Source: Gammaproteobacteria bacterium
GTDB taxonomy: Bacteria; Pseudomonadota; Gammaproteobacteria; Pseudomonadales; Ketobacteraceae
Direction of reading: 5' to 3'
DNA: 64,000 bases
Assembly (NCBI GenBank): GCA_013178375.1
Contig: JABLXQ010000041.1
Span: 56,833-120,832 of the forward strand
The notes beneath the pieces were generated by a model. It had not been told where the DNA came from. It saw only the letters and a list, made by a program, of their open reading frames with translations, and searched no databases. Below, one piece after another: positions 45,039-54,422 of this stretch. The translations under genes were made by a program, and so were the position numbers. Each line of letters starts with the position of its first letter. The first letter of the stretch is position 1.

Positions 45039-45067
45039 TTGTTACATAACTATTTCGAATGTATATT
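45039..45067 (+). promoter_or_regulatory. Promoter of the DUF2788 gene
   Basis: TTGTTA (45039-45044), exactly 17 bases, then TATATT (45062-45067). Transcription would start near 45074, about 70 bases before the start codon at 45146. Confidence 0.65.
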
Positions 45068-45145
45068 GCCGCCCGTTTTCCTGTGTCCGTTTTTGTCGGA
45101 CGTATTCAGAGAATGTTGTCAGGGGATGTTGTCCCAGGGGGCTTC

Positions 45146-45346
45146 ATGGCAGTCGAGCAGTTTGAAACCATCTCGTTGTACCTGTGTGTATCCGGCCTCA
45201 TCGCTTATATGTTTTTCATAATGTACAAGCTGGCAGCAGAATCCCAAGCCGGCAAACTTGGCACCTTTGCTATCTTCCTGACCCTGGGTCTGGGCATTTT
45301 CGGTTTCATTGCCAAGGAAGTGGTGACGGTTGTCATCAGCGTCTGA
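45146..45346 (+). CDS. DUF2788 small membrane protein
   Basis: A 66-residue inner-membrane protein with two helices, ISLYLCVSGLIAYMFFIMYKL and FAIFLTLGLGIFGFIAKEVV, joined by a short loop (AAESQAGKLGT). It matches the DUF2788 family found in many gammaproteobacteria, with unknown role. ATG 45146 is used because CAGGGGGC precedes it by 4-10 bases and the family starts here; the longer upstream frame is leader. Its own promoter and terminator flank it. Confidence 0.85.
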   Translation: MAVEQFETISLYLCVSGLIAYMFFIMYKLAAESQAGKLGTFAIFLTLGLGIFGFIAKEVVTVVISV

Positions 45347-45378
45347 CGCTTGCGTTCAGTCCCGCTGGTTGAATTTGA

Positions 45379-45404
45379 AAAGCGCCTTTATCGGCGCTTT
45401 TTTT
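45379..45404 (+). terminator. Terminator after the DUF2788 gene
   Basis: An 8-bp stem, AAAGCGCC (45379-45386) with GGCGCTTT (45393-45400), a 6-base loop, and a seven-T run (45398-45404). Confidence 0.88.
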
Positions 45405-45464
45405 ATGAGTGTGTGAAAGGGAAAACCGGAGCACTCCCGCAGGAGGCTCCGGTGTTCTGCCGGT

Positions 45465-47906
45465 TTACAGTGTCTTCATGTACTCGATCAACGCCAGGCG
45501 CTCCGGGTCCGTCAGCATTTCGGTAAAGTCATGGCCTTCATTGCCGCGACTGAACTCGTGGGTGTTGACGATGCGGCGTGCTTCCATGTCTTTCTTCGAC
45601 AGTGGCGGCGTCACCTGATATCCCAGCCAGTACTTCGATCCCAACTGGTTCGACAGCCAGCTGAGCAGGCGGTCGGCGGCGCTGGTGGGGTTGCAGTTGT
45701 AGCGCTCGGTGCCGGCAATGCAGGGGATTTCCTCGTACTTCCAGCCGAGTTTGTCCAGGTCGTAGGCGGCCAGGCTGTAATCGAAGCCTTTGTTCAGGCC
45801 CGGTGCATCCGGTTCGGTCTGCGGCGGTGCCCAGATGCCGGGGCGCTCCGACGGTTTCAGCACATGCCACACAGTGGGGACGCTGCCGTTATGGAAGTAG
45901 GGTGCGGCAGCCCACACGCCATACAGCGGCGGCGCGGTGTAACCCTTGATGTCGCTCCAGCGGTTGGGGCCTTCCAGCCGTTGACCGCCGCCCGCCACAT
46001 CGTTGCGCAGACGTGCCAGGCTCTGGCCGGGGCGGCCCTGTCCTTCCGGTGTCCAGTCGGGATGCAGTTCGTCATAGGACCACCACGAAGTATTCCAGGC
46101 CACCTTCATCGGATCTGACATCACGTTGGTGCGTTCGGGATCGGTGCGGATGATCTCGATGGGCGTGGTGATACCGGCCACCCCTTTCAGGCGCGGATCG
46201 GGCAGCATGGCCGGGTCGGCGGCATAGCGCGGTGAATACACGCCGTGGCAGCCGGCGCAGGAGCCATTGGACTCCGGTTTGGGAATCTGGTCGTTGGCGC
46301 CGTTGGCCCACAAGTCCTTGGTATGGAACAGCACGGCACCGGCTTCCGCCAGACGGGTGTCGATCTGCCCGGGATTGGGAAATGCAGGTGGCGACAGAGA
46401 ATTCATGAACGCAGTGACGTTTTCAAAATCCGGTTCCAGCGCACGACGTTCCTCACCGCTGAGCATGAAGGTGGCCACCTCCAGCGCCATGGTGGAACGC
46501 ACGTTGTCGGAACTGAGGGCACCCTTGAACAGGCGGGTCATCCAGGCGCGACTCCACCAGTGCGGTGCGCGCATCTGGCCGGCGGAACCGTGTGACGGGA
46601 ACAGTTCCGCTCCCAGCCGCAGTTGCAGTGTTTCCGCGTCGAAGCCGACGTAGAGTGCGTCGATCACGCCCAGCGCATTGGAGCCGCCGGCATGGGCACC
46701 AAACGGATAGGGTGCGATGGCAGGAATGCCGGCCAGACGTTTGGCGAAGTCGTTGACGAAGACGCCGATGTCCATGAAGTTGCTGCCGCGGCCCCAGTGG
46801 AATTGCTGGCCTTCCTCATCGGTGCCCAGGCGTGAATCGTGGCAGAAGGAACAGTTCACGGTCATTTCGCCGTTATAGCGGCCATCCAGATCCTTGATCA
46901 TCGCCAGGCCCAGGGGCAACTGGCCGCTGCCGCCGTCGGTCTGGTTGGGGTCTTCACTGTCCAGGGGATACGGGTTGCGGAATTCCGCCTTGAACAGGCC
47001 GTAGCGCTTCAATACTTCCTCGTCGAAATTGGCGGGCCGTTCTTTCAGGCCCCAGGATTTCCAGAGATTGCGATAATTGCGCGGCGTGAACAGGCGCAGG
47101 CCGCCCATGAAGCGCGAGCCGAATTTCACTAGTTCCTCACCGGCAGCGACGCGGGCTTTCCACTCGCCGCAGGTGGCGGCCGGTTGCAGCGGATTGGCGC
47201 GGTACGGTGGCAACGGATTGTGCACGTCGATCCAGTAAGCGTTGAACTGCACTGCCACGCCGGGCTTGTTCACACCTTGCACCACTAGGCTGCGCGGGTC
47301 CAGCGGCAGCGGGGTGTCGTCGGGCTTGCCGTCGCAGCCGGCTACCAGCGGCGTTTTCATCGGGCCGGGTTCCAGCAGGGGCAGATCATCAGCATCGTCC
47401 ACCACTTCCGGTGGTTCTTCTTCCGTCTGTTCTGCGCAGCTGGCGGGGTTGTCCCAGCAGCCGAACAGTTGCGTCACGTCCAGGTACGGTTCGCTGCCCG
47501 CAGGCCAGCTTTTGCCGCCGCTGTGGGGTTCGGACATGACGGCGTTTTCCACCAGGATGGGGTTGCCCGTGGTGCCTTCGCCCAGTTCACGCCAGGCGGC
47601 GTAAAAATCGTCGTAGCGGCTGGCACTGTTGCTGGACGGCAGCAGGCCGTCGCCTTCGTCGGTGTCTGCCAGTCCGCCGGGCACGTGGCAGGTGGCGCAG
47701 AAATTCAGGCGTGGGGCGATGCGGGCATCGAAAAAGGCGTGGCTGTCGAAGGCATTGGACGTGGTGGACGTCGACTCATTGGCGGTGGTCGTCGTGGTCG
47801 CCCGGTCGCTGCCATCGCCGGAGGAGGATGAACCCCCGCCGCCGCATCCGGGCAGCAGGGGAATGGTTGCCAACAATGCAAATGCGAAACCGCTCAAGGG
47901 CTTCAT
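45465..47906 (-). CDS. Large three-heme c-type cytochrome lipoprotein (RoxA/di-heme peroxidase-like)
   Basis: An 813-residue exported protein whose lipobox (LPGC) is followed by a Gly/Ser/Thr-rich linker. Three heme motifs are visible: CATCH near the N-terminus, CSFCH in the middle and CAGCH (SNGSCAGCHGVY) near residue 550. The C-terminal part has PPLYGVWAAAPYFHNGSVPTVWHVL, a block shared with rubber oxygenase RoxA and related di-heme peroxidase-like cytochromes. It may oxidise an unsaturated or polymeric substrate, or serve as an electron conduit; the substrate is unknown. ATG 47906 starts the signal peptide (MKPLSGFAFALLATIPLLPG). It lies downstream of an acyl-CoA ligase gene. Confidence 0.82.
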   Translation of the reverse strand: MKPLSGFAFALLATIPLLPGCGGGGSSSSGDGSDRATTTTTANESTSTTSNAFDSHAFFDARIAPRLNFCATCHVPGGLADTDEGDGLLPSSNSASRYDDFYAAWRELGEGTTGNPILVENAVMSEPHSGGKSWPAGSEPYLDVTQLFGCWDNPASCAEQTEEEPPEVVDDADDLPLLEPGPMKTPLVAGCDGKPDDTPLPLDPRSLVVQGVNKPGVAVQFNAYWIDVHNPLPPYRANPLQPAATCGEWKARVAAGEELVKFGSRFMGGLRLFTPRNYRNLWKSWGLKERPANFDEEVLKRYGLFKAEFRNPYPLDSEDPNQTDGGSGQLPLGLAMIKDLDGRYNGEMTVNCSFCHDSRLGTDEEGQQFHWGRGSNFMDIGVFVNDFAKRLAGIPAIAPYPFGAHAGGSNALGVIDALYVGFDAETLQLRLGAELFPSHGSAGQMRAPHWWSRAWMTRLFKGALSSDNVRSTMALEVATFMLSGEERRALEPDFENVTAFMNSLSPPAFPNPGQIDTRLAEAGAVLFHTKDLWANGANDQIPKPESNGSCAGCHGVYSPRYAADPAMLPDPRLKGVAGITTPIEIIRTDPERTNVMSDPMKVAWNTSWWSYDELHPDWTPEGQGRPGQSLARLRNDVAGGGQRLEGPNRWSDIKGYTAPPLYGVWAAAPYFHNGSVPTVWHVLKPSERPGIWAPPQTEPDAPGLNKGFDYSLAAYDLDKLGWKYEEIPCIAGTERYNCNPTSAADRLLSWLSNQLGSKYWLGYQVTPPLSKKDMEARRIVNTHEFSRGNEGHDFTEMLTDPERLALIEYMKTL

Positions 47907-48201
47907 GGTGTTCTCCTTTGCTTGCTTCATTCTTGTTTTGGGTGGCGAACGGCGACGGAGAAAGGAGACTGCGAGACTTGCCCTTGCGAAGGTGTCAGCG
48001 CCGGTTAGCGATGGTTTGATACGCTTGTCACAAGCGAAGTGACCAATCGGTCACAAGAGGGTGGCACTGAGGTGTCAAAGCGTCAAAAGGCGGGAGGGTA
48101 CGGCTGTCGTCATTCGCAAGTGCTGGAAAATCAGTCTGTCCTGGGAGGCAAGAGCACACTTTTGCTGCCGGCAAATACGGCTGCCGGCAGCGGTGCTGGT
48201 T
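47907..48201. other. Intergenic region with operator-like repeats
   Basis: These 295 bases between the acyl-CoA ligase stop and the cytochrome start show no convincing gene. They hold a cluster of short symmetric sites: CTTGT-C-ACAAG (48024-48034) and GTGACC-N4-GGTCAC (48039-48054). GTCACAAG is directly repeated at 48027 and 48050, 23 bases apart. This looks like a regulator binding region for the cytochrome gene. Confidence 0.5.
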
Positions 48202-49788
48202 CTAGTTCACTTGACGCTCGCGGCCGTGCCAGTACGGCGCCCGCAATTCCCGTTTCAGGATTTTGCCGGATGGGTTACGTGGCAGTGCGGCGATGAAGTC
48301 CACCGACTTCGGCACCTTGTAACCGGCGATCCGCTCCCGGGCAAAGGCCATGATGTCCTGCGCGGAGAGGCTGGCACCGGGTTTCAGCACCACGCAGGCT
48401 TTCACGGCTTCGCCCCATCTGTCGTCGGGCACGCCGATCACGGCGACGTCGGCAATGCCCTCCAGGCCGAACAGCACGCTTTCCACTTCCGCCGGATACA
48501 CGTTCTCGCCGCCGGACACGATCATGTCCTTGATGCGGTCCTGCACGTAGATATAGCCATCGTCATCCCGGTATCCCGCGTCGCCGGTATGCACCCATCC
48601 GTCCACCAGCGTGGATGCCGTGGCGTCCGGCCGTTTCCAGTAACCCACCATGTTGCCCGGCGAGCGGATGCAGATTTCCCCGATCACGCCATTCGGCACT
48701 ATGTTGCCGTCCGGGTCCTTGATGGCGACTTCAACACCGGCGCGGGTCTTGCCGGCGGAGCGCATGCGTTTGTTGCCGTCGGGATGGTGATCCTCGGCGG
48801 GCAGGTAGGTGCCGATGCCGATGGTTTCCGTCATGCCGTACAACTGGATGAAGCCGCATTTGAAAACTTCCATCGCGCGTTTCAGTAACGGCAGCGGAAT
48901 CGGCGAGGCGCCGTAGATCATGTATTTCAGGCTGGAAAAATCGGTGTCGGCGCAGCTGGGATCGGCCAGCACGAACTGCATGGCTGCCGGGACGATGAAC
49001 AGTTTGGAAATGCGTTGATCGCGGATGGCCTGCAGGCAGCCGGCGGGGGTGAATTCACTCAGCACCACATTGCGGGCACCCGCATACATGCCGATCAGTG
49101 CCCAGCCGGTACCGCCGATGTGGAAATTGGGCATGGCCAGCAGACTGACGTCGCGATCGGTCCAGGTTGTCCATTCCTCTTCCTGCTCATCGGTTTGTGC
49201 GCCGATTTCATTGAGCGCGTAAAACGCACGGTGCGACACCTGCACGCCCTTGGGATGTCCGGTGGTGCCGCTGGTGTACATCTGCACGGCCACATCATGA
49301 GGCTGAACGTTGATATCCGGATCGTGGGTCGGCTGGGCCGCGCGCCACTGCGCGAAAGTGGGATAGGTCGCGTCGCTGTCAGCCAGCACGATGACTTTCT
49401 GGATGGAGGGCAGCTGGCTCTTGATGCTTTCGTACAGCGGAATGAATTCCTTGCCGACAAACAGGATTCGGGCCTCGGCATCGTTGAGGATGTAGGCCAC
49501 TTCCGGCGGTGCCAGGCGCCAGTTGATGCCCACGGTCACCATGTCGGCCTTGGCGTTGCCGATCAGCAGTTCGTAGTACCAGTCGGAATTTTTTCCCATC
49601 ACCGCAATGCGCGACTGGGCGGGAATCGCTTCTGCGAGCAGGCCATTGGCGATCTGGTTGGTGTGCGTATTGAACGTCCTGTAATCCGAAACGCGATCCT
49701 CAAATACGAAGGCGGTCGCATCGGGGCGCTGGGTGCCGTGAAAACGGGCAATGTCGCCCAGCGTCCTGATTTCCGGGTAATACGGCAT
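48202..49788 (-). CDS. Acyl-CoA synthetase (AMP-forming), fatty-acid type
   Basis: A 528-residue ANL-family ligase that activates a carboxylic acid with ATP and couples it to CoA. Visible motifs are the P-loop YTSGTTGHPKG, LYGMTET, the hinge region YIYVQDRIKDMIVSGGENVYPAEVE and the catalytic Lys in NPSGKILKREL. The pattern resembles medium/long-chain or cyclohexane-carboxylate-type ligases; chain length cannot be read. It precedes the large cytochrome gene on the same strand, separated by 295 bases, so the two are probably separate units. Confidence 0.93.
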   Translation of the reverse strand: MPYYPEIRTLGDIARFHGTQRPDATAFVFEDRVSDYRTFNTHTNQIANGLLAEAIPAQSRIAVMGKNSDWYYELLIGNAKADMVTVGINWRLAPPEVAYILNDAEARILFVGKEFIPLYESIKSQLPSIQKVIVLADSDATYPTFAQWRAAQPTHDPDINVQPHDVAVQMYTSGTTGHPKGVQVSHRAFYALNEIGAQTDEQEEEWTTWTDRDVSLLAMPNFHIGGTGWALIGMYAGARNVVLSEFTPAGCLQAIRDQRISKLFIVPAAMQFVLADPSCADTDFSSLKYMIYGASPIPLPLLKRAMEVFKCGFIQLYGMTETIGIGTYLPAEDHHPDGNKRMRSAGKTRAGVEVAIKDPDGNIVPNGVIGEICIRSPGNMVGYWKRPDATASTLVDGWVHTGDAGYRDDDGYIYVQDRIKDMIVSGGENVYPAEVESVLFGLEGIADVAVIGVPDDRWGEAVKACVVLKPGASLSAQDIMAFARERIAGYKVPKSVDFIAALPRNPSGKILKRELRAPYWHGRERQVN

Positions 49789-49944
49789 GATTCGGTTCCT
49801 CTGGTTATGGGGAATCTGATTGTTGCGGTTAATCCGGCAGACCTGGTGGGAGAGTAATGTATTTTCGTGGCTCCACAGAACACAGGCCCCAGCCCGGCTG
49901 TCGTCAATGGCCAGTTCGGAAGACAGCCCGGTTAGCGTTATCGT

Positions 49945-52575
49945 TCAGGCAGGGGTTGGATGCAGGGGCAGTTCCACCGTGATATGGGTGCCCTTGCCCG
50001 GTGTGCTGTCCAGGCTGATATGGCCCTGGTGCAGTTGCACCAGTTTCCAGGTGAGGTACAGATCCAGCCCGTTGCCGGGCTTGTGCTGGGTGTAGCCCTC
50101 CAGCGGGGTGTGCGGCTGGAACAGGCGCTGGCTCATTTCCGGCGAGAAGCCGCGGCCCGTGTCGCTGATGATCAGGTGGACATGGCCGCCGGTGTCGCCA
50201 TGACTGAGGGTGAGATCCACGCTGCCGTGATCGGTGCTGCGGATGGCGCTGCTGAGCAGGCTGTGCAGGATCTGGCGGATCTTGCGCCGGTCCGCTTCCA
50301 TCAAAACCGGCTCTTTGGGTATGTGATAGCCGTAGTCGATGGGTTTGCCTTCCAGCAGCGGACGCAGTTCGGTGTGCACTTCGTCCACCAGTTCCCCCAG
50401 GTTGAATTCGTCGAAGGTGAGCTCCGGCTGGCCGCCATCGATACGGGACAGGTCCAGCAGGCTGTTGGCGATGGCCAGCAACTGGTTGGCGTTGCGTTCG
50501 ATGCTGTCGAGGGCATCGGTGGCGCCGATTTTTTTCTGCAATTGCCGGGAGAAGCCCAGGATGCTGGTGAGGGCGGTGCGCAGTTCCTGCGACAGGCTGC
50601 CCAGGAACGACGGGCTGGCGTTGTCGTCCGTCGGCATCGGCGTGGGGAGCGGGGCGACTGGCGAGGCTTCCGCCTGGCCCGACAGATCTGTGCCCACCGC
50701 TACCCAGCCGTGGGCGCGACCGGTTGAATCCAGCACCGGGCTGATTTGCAGCAGCACTGGCAGCGGGCTGCCATCCTTGCGATTGAAGGTCCACTGCCGT
50801 GATTCCGGTGCCGTCGTGAACAGCGTGAAACCGTCCACCGACCGGCCCAGGCGCTGCTGCAGTTCCCGCTGCCGCACATGCAGGTGTACCGGCAGGATCA
50901 GCTTGTGGGGGAAGGTCCTGCCGATCAGTTCTGCTTCGCCATAACCCAGCAGTTTGAGGGTGCCGGCGTTGCAGTGCTGGATCATGCCGCCGCTGTCCAG
51001 GCTGAGAATGATCAGGTTGGTACTGTCGAGCAGGGCATGCTGCAGCGCCAGGGTTTTTTCCAGCAGGCTGGCGGTGGCGCGGTGATCGGCATTTTCCCGT
51101 GCCAGCTGTTGTGTTCCCGCGCGTGCGGCCAGCAGGGCTTCGTGCAACTGGCGGGTACGCTGGTTGTACCAGTGGCCCAGCAGATCCAGTTCATCCTCGC
51201 TGCGGTGATGCACGAGGGTGGCGCGCTGCAGTGACAGCGAGGGGTCCTGTTGCGCAGCATCGCGGATCTGGTGCGTCATATAGTCCAGCCGTTGCAGCAG
51301 TATCCGCCACAGGAACAGGGCAAACAGCAGACCCGTCAGCGTGATGCCGGCCAGCGTGCCCCAGGTGAGGCTGCGGCTGATGGCCATGGCGGAGCGGGTG
51401 GTTTCAGAACGGGGAAAAACGCTGACGATTTTCCAGAACGTATGCGGCATCTGGTGGATGATGACGTCTGCCGGTTGTCGCAACAGGATATCGTCTTCCA
51501 GGCTGAACTGGGCCAGGGGCAGGGGTTTGTCGGACGCCGGCACCGTCAGGTTATGGGCGATGACGCCTGCCTCCTGGCGCTCGATCTGGTAACTGCCGTC
51601 ATCGATGGCCTGCGCCAGTTGCTGCACCGCGTCGCTGTCCTGGTCGGCCTGGCTGGAGTCGCGTTCATTGAGCAGCGTCAGTTGTTCCGCCACCGGCTGG
51701 AATACCGGCTTGATCAGCGCCAGTTCGCCGGCAAAGCTGAAATCAATGACCGGGCCGTTGCTGCCGGGACGCTCGGTGCGCACCAGATCCAGTTCGGGAA
51801 AGGCGATGAACTTGTTGTTGCGGTCCACCACGAAGGCGTAGCCCGGCCGGTCGCGGAATTTTTCCTGCAGCAGTGCGTTAACGCCTTCCAGCTTCAGGTC
51901 CACGGTGGCGACGCCCGCAAACTGCCCCTGCCGGCTGAATCGCGTGGTGCAGGTAACCATGGGTTGCAGCGAGTAGGGATCGGTGTAGGAGCGCGACCAG
52001 TAGGCTCTGTCGAGCGGTTGCAGCCGGGCGGGCACATACCATTCTTCCTGGTGGTAACCGCTGCCAGCGGGATCGTTGTAATCGTCGAAGAACTGCAGTG
52101 TGCCGTTGCGGTCGCGGCCCCAGAACAGACTGCTGCGTTCGAGCACCGGATCGAATTGGCGGGGCTCGGGCCAGAGCCCGCCGCCGGCAATCAGGTTTTT
52201 CAGTTCCGGCAGATCCATCAGATGGGGCAGGACGCGGCGGTAGGTCACTTCATCGTAGGGCATCACCTCCGCCAGTTGCGCAAGATTGCGCGACAGCGTT
52301 TCCGCTTGCTTGAACTGCTGGCTGAGGGAGGTTGCGATGTTCTCGCCGATCTGCTGGTTGAGCAGACGGTTTTCCTGCAGCAGCAGCGGCAGGCCCTGCC
52401 ACCAGATGACGCTCAGGCTGATCACCGCCAGGCTGAGAAACAGCACGACCAGCCCGGTGGCCAGCCGGAACCGCAGGCTGCGATGCCAGGAGAAGGCCGG
52501 ACGGGGCGGCCCATGCTCCTGCGACTGAGCCTCTGCCGGCTGAAGGTCTGACAAATCCCCGCGGTTTTCTTCCAT
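49945..52575 (-). CDS. Sensor histidine kinase homologue with degenerate catalytic motifs
   Basis: An 876-residue membrane protein built like a sensor kinase. A membrane helix (about 35-60) is followed by a large periplasmic double-Cache-like domain (60-385), a second helix (395-420), a HAMP-like linker and a PAS domain (about 505-625). A dimerisation helix pair and an ATPase-like domain end it. The H-box reads LSQELRTALT, with Gln663 where the phospho-accepting His should be. The N-box reads LLSSAIRSTDHG, with Ser776 for Asn, and G2 reads GNGLDLYL. G1 (DTGRGFS) is kept. It should not autophosphorylate normally and may be a ligand-responsive pseudokinase. It lies 69 bases after the UbiB-family gene. 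Confidence 0.88.
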   Translation of the reverse strand: MEENRGDLSDLQPAEAQSQEHGPPRPAFSWHRSLRFRLATGLVVLFLSLAVISLSVIWWQGLPLLLQENRLLNQQIGENIATSLSQQFKQAETLSRNLAQLAEVMPYDEVTYRRVLPHLMDLPELKNLIAGGGLWPEPRQFDPVLERSSLFWGRDRNGTLQFFDDYNDPAGSGYHQEEWYVPARLQPLDRAYWSRSYTDPYSLQPMVTCTTRFSRQGQFAGVATVDLKLEGVNALLQEKFRDRPGYAFVVDRNNKFIAFPELDLVRTERPGSNGPVIDFSFAGELALIKPVFQPVAEQLTLLNERDSSQADQDSDAVQQLAQAIDDGSYQIERQEAGVIAHNLTVPASDKPLPLAQFSLEDDILLRQPADVIIHQMPHTFWKIVSVFPRSETTRSAMAISRSLTWGTLAGITLTGLLFALFLWRILLQRLDYMTHQIRDAAQQDPSLSLQRATLVHHRSEDELDLLGHWYNQRTRQLHEALLAARAGTQQLARENADHRATASLLEKTLALQHALLDSTNLIILSLDSGGMIQHCNAGTLKLLGYGEAELIGRTFPHKLILPVHLHVRQRELQQRLGRSVDGFTLFTTAPESRQWTFNRKDGSPLPVLLQISPVLDSTGRAHGWVAVGTDLSGQAEASPVAPLPTPMPTDDNASPSFLGSLSQELRTALTSILGFSRQLQKKIGATDALDSIERNANQLLAIANSLLDLSRIDGGQPELTFDEFNLGELVDEVHTELRPLLEGKPIDYGYHIPKEPVLMEADRRKIRQILHSLLSSAIRSTDHGSVDLTLSHGDTGGHVHLIISDTGRGFSPEMSQRLFQPHTPLEGYTQHKPGNGLDLYLTWKLVQLHQGHISLDSTPGKGTHITVELPLHPTPA

Positions 52576-52644
52576 GTGCGTTCCGTCTGTTGTCGGCTTG
52601 TGCAGTATAGGTCTGTCTGGCGCACCTGGAGAAGCGCCAGAGGC

Positions 52645-54312
52645 TCAGTCGGTGCTGCGATGCCCCCACCAGAGCAGGAACAGCAGCCACTGGATGCCAA
52701 CGGCAGAACCCAGAAACAGTACGATGCCTACCACATGCATGCCCCAAATTTTGGGGCCTTCCGGCAGCAGCATCAGCAAGGTTGACGATAACAGGAAACC
52801 CACCGCCACCATCAACTGGGTCTGGCGGTACCTGAGCCGTTCCTGCCGCTTCGCCAGCCGTTCCACCAGACCGCGGTCGATACCGTTGAGCGTGGGTGCA
52901 TGCTCGGTGGCCGCCGTCACTTCGGCGTCGTCGAACAGGCTGTCCATATAGTTGAACGCGCGCAGGCCGAGTTTCTTCACCAGATTGCCGGGCTTGTAGC
53001 GCTCCTTGCCCCAGATCTTGATCAGGTCTTCCGCTTCCTGCATCAGGTCGAACTGCGGGTACATCAGGCGGCCGAATCCTTCCAGCGTGATGCAGGTTTT
53101 GCTCAGCATGGCGATGTCCGGCGGCAGCGCGATGTCGTGCTCGCGCAGGGTGTCGGCGGCCTGGGTGATGATTTGCGGAATGTTGAGCTGGTCCAGCGGC
53201 ACGCCGTAATACTGCTGCATGAAATCTTCGCATTCACTGACCAGCTGTTCGAAATTGCCGGTCTTGTTCGACCACTGCTGCAGGATGCGCACGGCGGCGG
53301 GAATTTCCCTGAACACCGCGTGGCGCACCAGCTTCATCAACTGATCGCGGCGGGTGTTGGAGAGTTTGCCCACCATGCCGAAATCGAGAATGGCGATCTG
53401 GTTGCGTGGCAGCACCAGGATGTTGCCCGGATGCGGATCAGCGTGGAAAAAACCGTCCACCAGCATCATGTGCCAGGCCACCTTGGCACCGCGCCGGGCG
53501 ATCAGCTTGCGGTCGAGGCCGGCGGCGTCGATCTCGCGCACGTTGCGCGCCGGAATCCCTTCGATGAATTCCTGCACGTTGAGATCCTCGCAGGTCCACT
53601 CCCAGTAGATGCGCGGGATTTTTACAAAGTTGAACTGCTTGAGATTCTGCGCGATGCGTTCGGCATTCTTGCACTCCACGCTGAAATCCAGTTCGCGGAT
53701 CAGCGAGCGTTCGAATTCGCGCACGATCTGGAACGGGCTGTAACGCTTCAGCTCGGCTGACTGGCTTTCCGCCAGCTTGGCCACGTATTTCAGCAGGCGC
53801 AGGTCGGCTTCAATCTTGTCGCGGATGTTGGGCTTGCGGATTTTCAGCACCACGCGTTCGCCTTTCACAGTGGTGGCGCGGTGCACCTGCGCCATCGACG
53901 CGGTGCCCAGTGGTTTTTCGTCGACGATGCGGAACACGCGGTTCAGCGGCTGACCCAGCGAGCGTTCCACCTGTGGCTGCAGATCGGTGAAAGGCACGGC
54001 GGGCACTTCGTCCTGCAGCTTGCCGAATTCGTCGATCCACTCGGCGGGAAACAGATCCACCCGCGTGGCCAGGATCTGCCCCAGCTTGATGAACGTGGGG
54101 CCCATTTCCTCCATGGCGCGGCGGGCGCGCTCGTGAGGCTGCAGATGCAGGAAATCGTCGGCCATCTGGTAGCGGATCAGCTTGCCGGCGCGCTCCAGGC
54201 TGTCGGCCAGGCCCATGCGGCGGATCAGGTCGCCGAACCCGTACTTGATGAGCGTGTTGCTGAGTTCGTTCAGGCGGCGCAGGTCTTTACCTGCCTTGAG
54301 AATTTCCATCAT
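52645..54312 (-). CDS. ABC1/AarF/UbiB family atypical kinase
   Basis: A 555-residue protein of the ABC1/ADCK/UbiB atypical kinase family, linked to ubiquinone production and membrane lipid homeostasis. It has the KxGQ motif in FIKLGQILATRVDLFP, the Ala-rich loop PLGTASMAQVHRA, a VVLKIRKP lysine, the ExD pair in ELDFSVECKN and HADPHPGNILVL with DFGMVG. Two C-terminal membrane helices follow. No ubiquinone biosynthesis genes are adjacent, so it may be a paralogue and not the ubi-operon UbiB. Tandem ATGs occur at the start; either may be used. Confidence 0.92.
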   Translation of the reverse strand: MMEILKAGKDLRRLNELSNTLIKYGFGDLIRRMGLADSLERAGKLIRYQMADDFLHLQPHERARRAMEEMGPTFIKLGQILATRVDLFPAEWIDEFGKLQDEVPAVPFTDLQPQVERSLGQPLNRVFRIVDEKPLGTASMAQVHRATTVKGERVVLKIRKPNIRDKIEADLRLLKYVAKLAESQSAELKRYSPFQIVREFERSLIRELDFSVECKNAERIAQNLKQFNFVKIPRIYWEWTCEDLNVQEFIEGIPARNVREIDAAGLDRKLIARRGAKVAWHMMLVDGFFHADPHPGNILVLPRNQIAILDFGMVGKLSNTRRDQLMKLVRHAVFREIPAAVRILQQWSNKTGNFEQLVSECEDFMQQYYGVPLDQLNIPQIITQAADTLREHDIALPPDIAMLSKTCITLEGFGRLMYPQFDLMQEAEDLIKIWGKERYKPGNLVKKLGLRAFNYMDSLFDDAEVTAATEHAPTLNGIDRGLVERLAKRQERLRYRQTQLMVAVGFLLSSTLLMLLPEGPKIWGMHVVGIVLFLGSAVGIQWLLFLLWWGHRSTD

Positions 54313-54422
54313 GAGATGAGCGCATCCGGCAGCGGGTGGGGTAACTCGCTGATTCTAGCGCAATTCAGCCGGGAAGGCGGAGTGCCGGCGCCAGACTTAA
54401 GTGGTAGCTGCCGGCACGCCTG

